From NCBI GenBank assembly GCA_963920635.1, contig OY987298.1, forward strand, positions 37,789,787 through 37,853,786: a stretch of 64,000 nt of DNA, written 5' to 3'. Positions 10,529-22,096 of the stretch are shown here, piece by piece (the stretch's first letter is position 1; every line of letters begins with the position of its first letter). The translations under genes were made by a program, and so were the position numbers. The notes beneath the pieces are model-generated. The model saw nothing but the letters and a program-made list of their open reading frames with translations. It was not told where the DNA came from and did no database searches. The DNA is from Pseudeuparius sepicola. Taxonomy: Eukaryota > Arthropoda > Insecta > Coleoptera > Anthribidae.

Positions 10529-11902
10529 TGTTACGGTTAAAGTGTTTACTTGGCTAGTTTATAGAGTAGCTAGATAGTATACAAACTATCCAAATGTCTG
10601 GTTATTTTGATGGAATATCATCTTTTTACTAAAATAGCTAGGAATAATGGATGGTTTGTATAGTAGTCAGCCAGTTTACAAACTATACAAGATTGGTGGC
10701 CAAAGTACAAACCAAAAGAAAAGTACACAAATTAACCGGGGGTTTCGGCTGGTTTACAAACTATCCACAGTATTTGGATAAAGTGTGACGTAATATTGCT
10801 AGTAATACATAATAAGCGAAGAGTTGGTTAGTTTCTAAAGTAACCAATTCCCTTTGGTTAATTTATTAGAAAAGTGAGGTTATGTTTACGGCAAGTGTGT
10901 GTTCTTATTGTTTACTGTCGTATCTTGTGAAATTTGTTTAAGAATAAGTATCTGGTTATTAAAAATGAATCAACAGCAACAATTTGAAAACCTACTTTTC
11001 TGGGCATGGAGGTCGTCAAGCAACAACAAAATTATTAAATGGAAAGTATCACATCTTAACACAGGAAATTGTGAAATTATTCGTTGAAACTTGCGAAAAT
11101 TGTCAGCTCAAACCAAACAAAACTAAAAAAAGGTATTGTTGTTAAACCGATAATTGATTCAAATCATTTCAACTCTCGGTGCCAAATCGATCACTTCGAC
11201 TTACAAACTACAAGTTTATTTTTGTCTATCAAGACCATCTAAAAAATTTTAAAGTATTAAAGTATTTGTTAATGTTTGTACTTAGTTAATTTATTCCCAA
11301 GAAGTTTGGTTGTCAAATTATAGCTACCTACACATTGCAATTACATTTATTTGCAGTTGTTGAATTCTCTTCCTAAATTCAACTCGTGGTATGCCTAACA
11401 ATCAGATAATACCTTTCGTTAATTTATTAACTCATTATAATCCCATTGCTAAGAAAATAACCACCCTTGCTGCATAGTATTTTTAAGTAGTAATAGCAAT
11501 GTAATGCGTACCTATATAGAAACTTTATTTTTGACCAAGAATTATTTTACTATCTTAAACTAAATCAACCAAAGGGAATTGGTTAGTATATATACTAACC
11601 AACGAGTTGGTTATTATGTATTACTAGCAATATTTAATTCACACTTGATGCAACTATTCTGGATAGTTTGTAAACTAGCCAAAAAGACTCGGTTAATTTG
11701 TGTATTTTTTGTGGTTTGTTCTTTGGCTTGGCGACAAATCTTGTATGGTTTGTAAACTAACTGGATAGTATATAAACCAAGCAATATTCGTAGCTGTTTT
11801 AGTAAAAAGTTGACTTTCCATCAAAATAACCAGACGTTTGGATAATTTGTATACTATCTGGCTGGTCTATAAACTAGCCAAGTAAACACTTTAATCGTAA
11901 CA
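10529..11902. mobile_element. Integrase-type DNA transposon remnant (IS3EU/KRBA2-like), long inverted arms
   Basis: The ends are TGTTACGGTTAAAGTGTTTA and its complement ...TTTAATCGTAACA, with inverted arms of about 340 bp each (to about 10866 and from about 11562). The identical hexamer TATATA flanks both sides (10523-10528 and 11903-11908), the 6-bp target duplication expected for TG...CA elements that use a retroviral-type integrase. The centre contains the integrase fragment listed separately. At 1374 bp it is a deletion derivative. Confidence 0.75.
10986..11242 (+). pseudogene. KRBA2-like integrase fragment (zinc-binding domain and start of catalytic core)
   Basis: The frame reads SGHGGRQATTKLL...VKLFVETCENCQ: the H...C..C pattern of the integrase zinc-binding domain, with HGGR and CENCQ well preserved. 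After a run of seven A (11125-11131) the frame shifts and continues KGIVVKPIIDSNHFNSR, then CQIDHFDLQT, where the Asp after QI sits where the first catalytic Asp of KRBA2-like integrases is expected. A stop follows at 11240. The rest of the core is missing. The assignment to the IS3EU/KRBA2 group rests on these motifs and the element's ends; a Ginger-type integrase is the main alternative. Confidence 0.65.
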
Positions 11903-12147
11903 TATATAGGTACATTTTTAGTATTTTTACACAAAGCCTTCGTTTCCAAAATGCAGAACGTCCAGGTTTTTGGAAATGTATTAGATTTTATCTGTTTATA
12001 CTGTCTTAATTTTATTTTAAAATATTTAATTCGATCGCTTGAATTGAAGTTTGTGCTACTTAATCTTCATCAGCCTATGTTAAGTATAAAAATTAACAAC
12101 TGATGAATAAATAAAATAATATCGAGTGTTTCCTGAAGGGTGATGAC

Positions 12148-12943
12148 TGAATATATGCAAATTGCATACATATGCATTTGTTAATATTTTATTCAATTTC
12201 GCAAAACATGGCATATTTCTGGAAAAACTATATTTTTGTGCATAATATGTGCATGTTTTTCCTTTACTTATTTATAGATATAAGATATAACCAAGATTAT
12301 GAGAGCCCAGAGACAACTCGCAGTGTGTAGTGCAAAGTCAAGAAATCCTGAAAAATGCTGATGTAGCTATAACCAACTTGTTTTTATTAAAGTTAATTTT
12401 AGTTTTATACCAGATAATAATTTTCTTTCATTAGAAAGTAGAGCGAATCGGTTGATTTTGTTCAAATATTTTCGCTAAATGTAGAAAGGTTCCCGGCAGT
12501 AAAGAGTATTTTTGATGGTAAATCATCCAACGAAGTTGCAACTTGGCCTTATACCTTACTACCCCCCAAATTAAAATACTGTCCTATTACATCGACAGAT
12601 GTTGAGAGAAGCTTTTCTATATATAAACATATTTTTACCGACAGAAGGCAAATATTTTTATTGGAAAACTTCAAAAAGTATTTATAAGTATTCATAAATT
12701 CTTACTATACAATTTCAAATTAAAATGTTTTTATAATTCTGCTTTAATATAGGTATTTTATGTATTTGTTTTCCTTTCATTTTTCTTAAAATAAACCCTT
12801 TCTCTAAAATCAGTTTTTGTGTTTTTTAAGGTATTTGTACATGTAATATAAGTAAATGCATATTATTGCATATTTTAAATAAAAATGATGCATATATATG
12901 CGCATATTTCGATTGAAATTAAATGCATATATTCCGCCCTCTA
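12148..12943. mobile_element. hAT transposon remnant with 8-bp target duplication
   Basis: GTGATGAC occurs at 12140-12147 and 12944-12951, directly flanking a 796-bp segment. The right end, read inward, is TAGAGGGCGGAATATATGCA; the left end retains only TGAATATATGCA, as if eight or nine terminal bases were lost. Both subterminal regions are rich in TGCATA. A hAT dimerisation domain lies inside on +. An 8-bp duplication plus this domain identify hAT. Confidence 0.75.
12490..12687 (+). pseudogene. hAT transposase C-terminal dimerisation domain
   Basis: The open frame runs into YCPITSTDVERSFSIYKHI and FTDRRQIFLLENFKKYL, then stop. The DVERSFS...LT/FDRR...LL.EN..KYL pattern is the hAT C-terminal dimerisation domain (Dimer_Tnp_hAT), with the conserved ERSFS. 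Only about 66 residues remain; the BED zinc finger and the catalytic DDE core are absent. The gene is a fragment inside the 796-bp element. Confidence 0.8.
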
Positions 12944-12951
12944 GTGATGAC

Positions 12952-14146
12952 TCATGGAGGTACCATATCTCAGAAGCTTTTTTGGAAAATAGTGTTAAGG
13001 AAAGTGGTCAAGACAAATTGCTGGAAATAACTTTTAAGATCCCAACTCATTATTATAGGGGCCTTAATTGCTATGGCCATGTAAAAATTGCATGTTTCTG
13101 GAAATTATCCTTATAAAAGTTATTTCATTTATAATTTCGCTATATTTTTACATCTTTCGGTATAATACTTTTTGGTGTAAAATTAGAGCAGGAGAGAAGG
13201 AAGAAGGTCTTCTGATAGAAGTGTGAATAATGTTGGTTTGGCTTACAGACTCGAAAGGAAGGTTTGTCGATTAAAACGAAATAATAGCAGTGTCGCAGTG
13301 TATTTTGTGGCCCTTGCTAGTGGGCGTTATTTGAAAGATAACTACTTCTCCTTTTTTTTCAATTTTTCTCCGGAATTTTAAATGGAATGAAATAGTTATT
13401 ATATCATAAGCAAAAAATAGTTGCAAATAAATGCGAAAGACACAATTCGATATCCTCATCAGTTCTGGAGCTATGACCAAAAGGATACGGTCCCTAATCA
13501 CTCTTAATGAAACATCTACTATATAATCACCAAAAGTTTCACTATAATTTTTCATGACTTCGCATATTTCGTAACCTAATATTTGATTTCATATACCTAT
13601 CTCTTTATTGCTTTTCCGGATCTGTGATAATAATAACAAAAGAGAAAACTAAAAGAAGTATAGAACAAAGTTTTAGCCGTCATCGTTGATATAGATATTT
13701 AAACTTCCTAGCGCATCGGCTTTCCTGCAAAGTTTCCAAAGTTTATTCTAATTTTTCCTATATAATTTTCTTCCGGATCCATTAGTGCTCTACCTATAGT
13801 TTTATGTTTCCTGCTCGTCCTAAGCAATCAATCATAATTATTAAGTCTTTGCCCCAAAAACACCGCCTTCTTTGTTGTTCTCCCGAACAAGATATTTTTT
13901 ATTCGAGAGAATTTACCACGTTTCCGGCCCTTTCTTTCTGGCGCAACCATTCTCGGTTCATTTCTATACAGTGTCCTCCAAAAGGTTCGCTTCATAGAGA
14001 GAAAATTTTTAATTTACGATTTATTTTGAAAAAGTTTTACTCCAAAAAGTTGCTTATTTCTGAATTTTACATAAATATAGCAAAGTTAAACACTCCATTA
14101 AAAGATTTTGTATATTTTCTAAAATTTGTTTGTGGCGTAAACAGAT
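12952..14146. other. No recognisable gene
   Basis: A+T-rich. Frames at 12898-13116, 13271-13555 (-) and 13804-14160 (118 codons) show no domain that I can name; the last runs into the foldback that follows. No terminal repeats noted. Confidence 0.45.
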
Positions 14147-15262
14147 CCATTGAATTTTAATTGGGTTTTTCGCTACCAAACCGGTTAAAAGACAACTTTT
14201 TCAAGTTGCCTGGAAAATTAATAAATTCTTAACAATAAATGAACTAAACTTTGAACTTGTAACTCAAAAAATATATTCAACAAATTTGTTTCCTGAGCTT
14301 TCGGAGAATAAATCTTCCTCCTTTCTCAAAGATCATGTCATGTCAAAGTGAAATGACCGATTAATAAATTTCAGTTTAAAATGTCATGACAACAGAAACA
14401 ATAGCCTAGCCTAGAAGAAGTAGGAAATAGACGAAAAATTAAAGAGTCAGCATTTATTCTAGGGAATACAGACAACTGTGTTGCTGAATGTTCAGTGGAA
14501 TTCAGTAAAATATTATTGCGACTTATTCAAAGAGAAGTTAGTATAAATAATTAGGTAGAACACTGGGTACAATATCAGACAGTTTAAAATGTCATGACAA
14601 CAGAAACAATAGCCTAGCCACCTGTCTGGTATTGTACCCTGTGTTCTACCTTATTATTTATACTAACTTCTCTTTGAATACAAGTGACAATAATTAAATT
14701 TTTAATATTACTGAATGCCACTGAACATTCAGCAACACAGTTGTCTGTATTTCTTAGAATAAATGCTGATTCTTTAATTTTTCGTCTATTTCCTACTACT
14801 TCTTTGTGGGATAGTTCCAAACCAATTCTCAAAGAAGAAGTAGGAAATAGACGAAAAATTAAAGAGTCAGCATTTATTCTAGGAAATACAGACAACTGCG
14901 TTGCTGAATGTTCAGTGGAATTCAGTAAAATATTATTGCGACTTATTCAAAGAGAAGTTAGTATAAATAATTAGGTAGAACACAGGGTACAATATCAGAC
15001 AGGTGGCTAGGCTATTGTTTCTGTTGTCATGACATTTCAACCTGAAATTTATTAATCTGTCATTTCACTTTGACATGACATGATCTTCGAGAAAGAAGGA
15101 ATATTTATTCTCCGAAAGTTCAGGAAACAAATTTGTTGAAGATATTTTTCGAGTTCAAAGTTTAGTTCATTTACTGTTAAGAATTTATTAATTTTTCAGG
15201 CAACTTGGAAAAGTTGTCTTTTAACCGGTTTGGTGGAAAAAAACCTAATTAAAATTCAATGG
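14147..15262. mobile_element. Long-armed foldback element, possibly Penelope-derived
   Basis: The left arm starts CCATTGAATTTTAATTGGGT and the right arm is its complement ending at 15262. Arms of about 260 bp or more include the blocks ACCAAACCGGTTAAAAGACA and TTCTGTTGTCATGACATT. The centre holds three copies of one short coding segment, two on + and one on -. A solitary outer arm of the same family is at 28545-28678. Confidence 0.7.
14836..14974 (+). pseudogene. Repeated C-terminal coding fragment, tentatively Penelope-like endonuclease tail
   Basis: The frame reads EEVGNRRKIKESAFILGNTD then NCVAECSVEFSKILLRLI and a stop at 14974. The same segment occurs at about 14414-14554 (+) and 14650-14810 (-), nearly identical. 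The NRRKI.ESAFI...C.A..S pattern resembles the helix after the GIY-YIG endonuclease of insect Penelope-like retroelements, but the catalytic GIY and YIG motifs are not present here, so this is a tentative reading. The 96-codon frame at 14684-14974 combines part of an antisense copy with this one. Confidence 0.35.
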
Positions 15263-15967
15263 AAAAGATTTTGTGTTTTTAATTTTTTTAATCATTTGAA
15301 ATTATCATATTGGTTTTATCAATATATTCACTTTTACTTTTTATTGGTAAATTTCAATAAGAATAATATGTATTTAGTTAATGTACCATCAAGCATTAAG
15401 GGATATAAACTCATGTACAGGGTATCCCAAATTCTACGCCCCAGGGTTATTTATAGGCAAATAAAAACAGCCAGTAAAAATTTGACTTGTGGGTTTTTTG
15501 TAGGACCACTCAAGCTTGATTTCTGGCCAAAAAGGTGGTTTTTAAGAATTTGGGAAATATAGGTTATGACGTCATAAAATATATTTTTTCCAGGACCACA
15601 CCTGTTTCTCTTTATATTTGAAAAGAGCACGTTTTTCTGATAAACTTTCGTAAAAATTTTTTTTATCTTGTTTCATTAAAAATTCTATGCGTATAATTTG
15701 TAAAAATATGTAAAAGATGCCATGGTATTTTTTTTAATGAAAATCGAGTTAGCCATTACTTATGAAGGTATATTTTTGACTGAAACAATTGACAGATGTC
15801 GGAAAAAGTATTAAAATTTAATTATTAGTTATATATAACTGTATGAACACCTTTTTAAGAAAACCTGTTATTATAAACACTTATTATGTATCAAATTTAA
15901 AAACCTAACAATTTTAACGAAATACAAAAACCAACAATATAACAATAAATGCTAGGTAAGTTCTTAT

Positions 15968-16847
15968 TTATAAATAATTTTCAATGTGACTACCTTCTTT
16001 TAACTTCTGTCTTAGTGACCTGCTGTTATATTCCGAGATGGAGTAAATGATGTTTTTCAGAAATCCTCATAAATGGAAATATAATGGTGTTAAATCTGTA
16101 GACTTTTTTGGCCATTTAATGGGATCATTTATTCCAATCCATTTGTTTCCAAACTCATCATTTCGAAATTCTTTTACAATGTTGGCGTTGTGTGCTGGAG
16201 CTCCGTCGTGCTGTTGTTGCTAAAATTGGAGATACCTATGTTATTCCAGTTATAACTCCTTCGTATAAATATGGACCAACTAAATGATGACCAATTATGC
16301 CACACCATACATTAATGCCGCAGTGTCCCTGATTCCGAATGGGATTGACAATATCAGGATTTTCAGTGGACCAGTAATGTTCGTTTTTACGATTAGGCAC
16401 GCTATTACTAACAAAACAACTTTTGTCTGTCCAAAGTATAGGTATGTCTGAAAATAAGATGGTCAACAATCTCGGTCACCACCATGATTTCAGCAATATA
16501 ATATAGAATTTCTTTATTTGCCTCTCCCAAATCTTCTAGGGAATGTAATTTCAAGTCAAGCTATTTGTTTTCTTCCATAATTCGTTGTATGGACGACTTT
16601 GACAAATTTAATTCTCTACTAGCATGTCTAATTAAGTTTCTAGAGTAATCTTCAAAATATTGCAACACTTGGTCTGTTGCATCATTGTTGCGAACTAGAA
16701 AATGCATTTTGGTTCTCCCTTAAGTATTTTTTTAAATGAATAAACATTTTGTGATCAGAATATCACGATATTTCTCCCTAAAAATTCTAACGGCTCTTCT
16801 AGCAATTTCTCAGCTTCTTCATAGACTAATAACATATCAACTTTTTC
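15968..16847 (-). pseudogene. Mariner transposase, DD41D (rosa-like) type, decayed
   Basis: Reading on the minus strand from 16847: EKVDMLLVYEEAEKLLEE (N-terminal helix-turn-helix region), then NDATDQVLQYFEDYSRN and LSKSSIQRIMEEN. The 77-codon frame 16469-16236 holds the first catalytic Asp in WTDKSCFVSNSVPNRKN and VWCGIIGHHLVGPYLY. After a frame change comes the second Asp in HDGAPAHNANIVKEF. The third Asp position, 41 residues later, is Tyr (LTPLYFHL), followed by an in-frame TGA where Trp is usual, then GFLKNIIYSI and the terminal stop at 15968. The enzyme would cut and paste at TA sites, but frameshifts, the lost Asp and the stop make it inactive. Confidence 0.85.
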
Positions 16848-17000
16848 ATTGTGTATTAAAATTATTGAAGTTTTATACAATTATGAAATGTCAAGAGAAG
16901 GTATTTCAATTATTATGACAGGTAAGAATAATAAATTATCAACTGTCAATTGTTTTCCATGGATACTCGATCAAGCTGAGGCTAATTTGATTCAGGTTAC

Positions 17001-18020
17001 ACAGGGTGTCCCGGTTGTAAATGTCATAAATGAAAACAATGGTAGAAAAACTCATTTTAAGCATACAAGTTTATATGTACATATGCCCTAAAATGCATAT
17101 TAAAAAAGTTACAGGGCGTTAAAATTTTATAAAAAAATATAGTTTTTATTTTCTTATTTCCCACGTTTTAAAGGTAACTAAACGAAATTCGACAGAAATG
17201 TCGCATTGACGGAGAGCCATAAGAGTAAAAAGCTCCTAAATTATGCAGTGGCGGAGATACGGGTAATTAGTTAGATTAATTTGCTAAGGAAAGTAATACC
17301 ACCCTGAACAAAATTAAAACATATATTTTTTCCGAAACGGGCATTTAGTCTCAGACAAAAAATGACTCTTGACAAATTGTCGTAAAGTGCTTAGATTTTA
17401 TGTGAAGCTCAAAAGTAACAACTAACCCTCCCGAAATAATGTATCGGTTGCTGAACAGCGAAAAATGATAGTTCAAGTAAAAGGTATCTGATTTATAGTT
17501 CTGTTATTAATTTAGACGAACTTTTTCAATAATAAAAAATAAATAATAATAAAACAATTCAAATACCTAAATTGATTTTTGGTTGAATTGTCATTTTTCT
17601 GCCCTACCTAACCGATAGATCTTTTCGGGAGAGTAAGCCGTTTTACACAAAATCTAAGCATTTTACAATAATTTGTCAAGAGTCATTTATATCGGTTTTA
17701 ATTTTGTACAGGGTGGTAATACTTTTCTTAGCAAATTAATCTAACTAATTACCCGTATCTCCGCCACTTGCTAATTTAGGAGCTTAATATTTTTTACTCT
17801 TATGGCTCTCCGTCAATGTATTATGTCTGCCGAATTTCGTTTAGTTATCTTTAAAACGTGGGAAATAAGAAAATAAAAACTATATTTTTTATAAAATTTT
17901 AAGGCCCTGTAACTTTTTTAATATGCATTTTAGGGCATATGTACATATAAACTTTTATGCTTAAAATTAGTTTTTGTACCATTGTTTTCATTTATGACAT
18001 TTACAACCGGGACACCCGTA
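17001..18020. mobile_element. Palindromic MITE inserted in the mariner foldback
   Basis: The ends are ACAGGGTGTCCCGGTTGTAA and its complement (...CCGGGACACCCGT at 18009-18019). The arms, 17001-17400 and 17655-18020, are near-complete inverted repeats sharing the blocks CTTATTTCCCACGTTTTAAA and TTGACGGAGAGCCATAAGAG. The unpaired centre is about 250 bp. There is no coding capacity. It separates the two transposase fragments of the host mariner. Confidence 0.85.
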
Positions 18021-18128
18021 TATAGATATTTTGTATTACACGAATATAATCTTTAATTTTTGCAATAGCAGTTGCCAGTTCTCATGGAAACTGTGCCATT
18101 GCATTTAAAAAGAACCATGTGGTTTTAA

Positions 18129-18306
18129 CACGACGGAGCTCCACCACACAAAGCCAACAATGTAGAAGAATTTCTAAATAAAAAATGACCAAAAAAGTCA
18201 CCAGACCTAACTCTATTAGGTTTCTATTTATGAAAATTTCTAAAAAACCTTGTTTAGAAAATTCCATCCCGGAATATTGATGATTTAATAGAAAAAATAA
18301 CACCAA
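18129..18306 (+). pseudogene. Second mariner transposase C-terminal fragment, opposite orientation
   Basis: The frame reads HDGAPPHKANNVEEFLNK, a stop, PKKSPDLTLLGFYL, a stop, and KFLKNL. These are the second Asp motif and the SPDLTPLDF.L region of the same DD41D transposase found on the minus strand at 15968-16847, with an internal deletion of about 12 residues and the third Asp replaced by Gly. It lies just inside the right arm, mirror-image to the first copy. Confidence 0.8.
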
Positions 18307-18763
18307 TAACAATTTTTCTTAAATGGCGTTTTATAACAAAATTTTAATACTTTTTCCATAATACATCTGTCCGAGCATCTATCAATAATTATTGTTTCTG
18401 TCAAAAATATACCTTCATAAGCTAACTCGATTTCATTAAAAAAAATGCCATGCCACCTTTTTTATAATAATATTTTTACAAATAATACGCATATAACTTT
18501 TTAATGTAACAAGATATTAAAAAAATTATTTACGAAAGTGTAACAGAGAAACGTGCTCTTTCCAAATATAAAGAGAAACAGGTATGGTCCTGAGAAAAAT
18601 ATATTTGATGACGACATAATCTGTATTTTCCAAAATATTCCTAAAAACTATCTTTTTGGCCCAAACGCAAGCTTTTTGTTACAAGAAACCCACAAGTCAA
18701 ATTTTTACTGGCTGTTTTTGTTTGCTTATAATAACCCTGGGGCGTCGAGTTTAGGACACCCTG

Positions 18764-20530
18764 TACATTAAATTTTCCAGTAGTACTAAATTGATGCAAA
18801 AATAATAATAAATTGAAATATAGTGAAACTATTTCACGTCCCTAACCAAGATCCAGGACTTTTTATGGAGCAATTTTACTTCCATCTTAATTATTGTATT
18901 TTAGCCGTAAAAAGTGGTAAATTTTCGTTATGTACGTGAAATAGTTTGAAGACATTTTGCTTTGATATTATTTTGAAATCAATTTTGTACTGAAAAATTT
19001 AACGTAAAAGATACATTTTAAATATACATAAACTTTTCATCAAATATAACAGAATTTTAAAGAATTAATATCATTTCCTTTTGAAAAAAGGCATATTCTT
19101 ATCGACTTTTTTAAAATTTTCAGTTGTTAAAATTTTCAGAAATTTCAAAAATATAAAAAAATGACAAAAAATTTGGAATATATGGTTAGAGTACACTTAT
19201 ATAAAACTGAAAAATAACAAGTTTGTCAAATAAAGCTTTTTGTAATTTTAACAAATGAACCCAGTTTTTCATATTATTAAAGCAAAATGTAACTCCAATG
19301 TCCAATTTCAAAATAAATTATTTCCCTTCTTTTTGTAGGACACTGTAGAGGCAAAAGTATCTATTTATTTATTGTTAAAGATTAGATATTGTAATTGCAA
19401 CTGGTTGAGTGTTACCGGCTCACCGCACACATAAACTGTGTCACCGAATTATATAAAAACAAAATAATTATGTGTTGGTTAGGTTACATCTTATTTTTCA
19501 AGCGTTTTACTTTACTGGGTAAAAGTGATACTTTTCTGGCTTCATGCTCTTTTTGCGCTTGTAACATAAATACACAGGCTGCAAAATTCAAAAGCCATTA
19601 ATAAAGAGAATAAAATGTACCTTTGTGCTTTACGTGTAAACTATTATATTGGTCCAGTGTCCAGTAAATTATCAAAGGAAGTTAGAAGCTAAAAACGAAA
19701 CACAAATAAAATATAACCAAAGCCAGTTAATAATATAGCTGTAGGTGTACCATTGATTGTAATAATTAATGTATTCCCTAATTTTAGCATTAAATAACTA
19801 TTATTGACATGACCATGACAAACACATTGATTGGTAGGTATCTATATTTCATTTATAAATTATTAAATTTCAACATTCATTAGAGAACAAAATTATTTAG
19901 ACAGAGCTTCGGAGTCAAAGTAAGTGTATTTTAATATTTTTGTAGAAGCAGGTATAGCAACATTATTCGTCATATTTTGTTTTGGTATGATGGGATATAG
20001 GATAGCTTTCTTAACAAACAGGCCTAGCCGAGATTACTAATGTTTAGGTGAGAATTTACTTATGAAGGTAAAATATAACCCATTTTTTCCCTTAGGAAAT
20101 TGTTTAAAGTGCAAAAATCTGCGAAGAAATTTTTTGTTAGGTACCTAAAACTGTTAATTTTTAACTTTCTAGATGATCAAAAGATAATTCATGAAATGCT
20201 GGAGGTAATAAAGAAGTAAATTTTGACTCAATATTTGTCCCTGGTATAGGTTAAGTCAAAAATAGGTTGGATAGTTAAAAATAATTTAATCTCTATTCGA
20301 GATTTTCGACCTTTTGTGAAACCCATAGGTTTTTGGTCATTTTTGGATTTATATAGGTAGCTAGTAACCTAATAAATACTATGAAGTTAAAAAACATTAG
20401 ATTTTTGTAAAAAGGGCTTAAAGAAGGCCAAATAAGGTACCTTACGAAATACAAAGATACTGACTAATAGTCTCTTCAAGAGCAGCTTTATCTTTTAGAG
20501 ACTCTCTTACACTTACATAATACATACTAT
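18764..20530. other. No recognisable gene
   Basis: Very A+T-rich spacer. The frame at 19395-19601 (68 codons) has a few Cys but matches no domain I know. No terminal repeats or RNA genes were seen. Confidence 0.5.
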
Positions 20531-22096
20531 ACAGGGTGGCCCACCGCGAACTGCATCGATCTATATATGGAAAACTAAAAGTAGGAAAATTCTGAAAATT
20601 TTGGCACCTCACCAATGCCGATGGGCGCTGCTGATCTAAAATATTTTGGTGAATCTGGCACTTCCGGTTATACCGGAAGTCGATATCAACTTTCCTATTT
20701 TAAATGGAAAACCCTGTATATTATTGCATTTTTGAATTCTAGGCATCATTTTGGAACAAAAACATGCAACATGTCCTATGTCTAAATCCAACCGTTTTTG
20801 AGATATTTGCATTTTTCCGAAAAAAATTACAGGTGCAGACCTAAAGTCAATTAGCAATTTATACGAGGAAACCGCGAAATTTCAAAACGAATTTTTGGCA
20901 TCTTGTAACAGAAGCCCTGACCTAGTGATCTCTGCTGAGAAATAAATCCGTTCTTATACAGGTTGATCACAAAATATGAAAAAAAATTACATTCAAAATG
21001 TGCTTAAATCTCGAAATTTTCAAATGGAAACCCCCATTTTTTTTAATGCGATCTTATTCACCACTAAAAATGATGACAACTTTGTGTAAGGTTTCCTATA
21101 CCTAAATGCAGTAATTTTCGATTAATTTACGAAAAACCCACTTTTCGCCCATAAAATGCGGGGTTTGCTTAACGCTTGGCAAATCATATTAGCCGTGGAG
21201 GATGAAAAGACAATCGCGGATGAGGAAATGTCACTTGGTTTATAAATTATTGTCAACAATAATGCCGGCGCGCTTAAATTACACAAAAGAAGATTATGTA
21301 TCGCACGTTCTTGATATTACTTTGTTGCATTCTCCGTAGATAATAAACAAATTTAAATAATCTTCGTTTGTGTAATTTAAGCGCGCCGGCATTATTGTTG
21401 ACAATAATTTATAAACCAAGTGACATTTCCTTAGCCGCGATTGTCTTTTCAACGTCCACGGCTAATATGATTTTCCAAGCGTTAAGCAAACCCCGCATTT
21501 TATGGGCGAAAAGTGGGTTTTTCGTAAATTAATCAAAAATTACTGCATTTAGGTATAGGAAACCTTACACAACGTTGTCATCATTTTTAGTGGTGAATAA
21601 GATCACATTAAAAAAAAGGGGGTTTCCATTTGAAAATTTCGAGATTTAAGCACATTTTGAATGTAATTTTTATTCATATTTTGTGAACACCCTGTATAAG
21701 AACGGATTTATTTCTCAGCAGAGATCACTAGGTCAGGCCTTCTGTTACACGATGCCAAAGATTCGTTTTGAAATTTCGCGGTTTCCTCGTATAAATTGCT
21801 AATTGACTTTAGGTCTGCACCTGTAATTTTTTTCGGAAAAATGCAAGCATCTCAAAAACGGGTGGATTTAGACATAAGACATGTTGCACGTTTTTGTTCC
21901 AGGATGATGCCTAGAATCCAAAAATGCAATAATATACAGGGTGTTCCATTTGAGGTAAGAAAGTTGATATCGACTTCCGGTATAACCGGAAGTGCCAGAT
22001 TCACCAAAATATTTTAGTTGAGCAGCGCCCATCTTCATTGGTGAAGTGCCAAATTTTCAGAATTTTCCTACTTTTAGTCGTGGTGGGCCACCCTGT
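20531..22096. mobile_element. Giant palindromic element, 1566 bp, arms about 760 bp
   Basis: It starts ACAGGGTGGCCCACC and ends GGTGGGCCACCCTGT, with TAT on both sides. The two arms are near-identical reverse complements over their whole length: the 73-codon frame at 20857-20636 (-) reappears at 21796-22017 (+) with only a handful of changes. The loop is only about 60 bp (about 21297-21357), between AAGATTAT and ATAATCTT-type arm ends. Internal landmarks in both arms are CTTCCGGTTATACCGGAAGT, GCGCGCCGGCATTATTGTTG and CATAAAATGCGGGGTTTGCT. No protein is recognisable. A transcript across it would fold into a long double-stranded hairpin. Confidence 0.9.

Larger units (their letters stand above)
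15418..18763. mobile_element. Mariner (DD41D) derived foldback with two outward 3' ends
   Basis: The left end CAGGGTATCCCAAATTCTAC and the right end (complement CAGGGTGTCCTAAACTCGAC) are flanked by TA (15416-15417, 18764-18765). Inverted similarity extends about 430 bp on each side, through ACGCCCCAGGGTTAT and the AAAGAGAAACAGGT block. Inward of the left arm is a transposase on -, with its C-terminus nearest the end; inward of the right arm is a second C-terminal fragment on +. So both arms carry the 3' half of a mariner, in head-to-head orientation. A 1.02-kb palindrome (17001-18020) sits in between. Confidence 0.8.

Noticed and set aside
12041..12080. Third hammerhead motif from CTGATGA on the minus strand near 12072
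   Set aside because: No helix II followed by GAAA lies downstream of the CTGATGA.
13440..13500. Hammerhead motif from CTGATGAGG on the minus strand near 13462
   Set aside because: The following sequence has GAATT rather than GAAA and no stem.
20636..22017. Two 73-codon frames of nearly the same sequence as a duplicated gene
   Set aside because: They are the two arms of one palindrome read on opposite strands; no recognisable domain.
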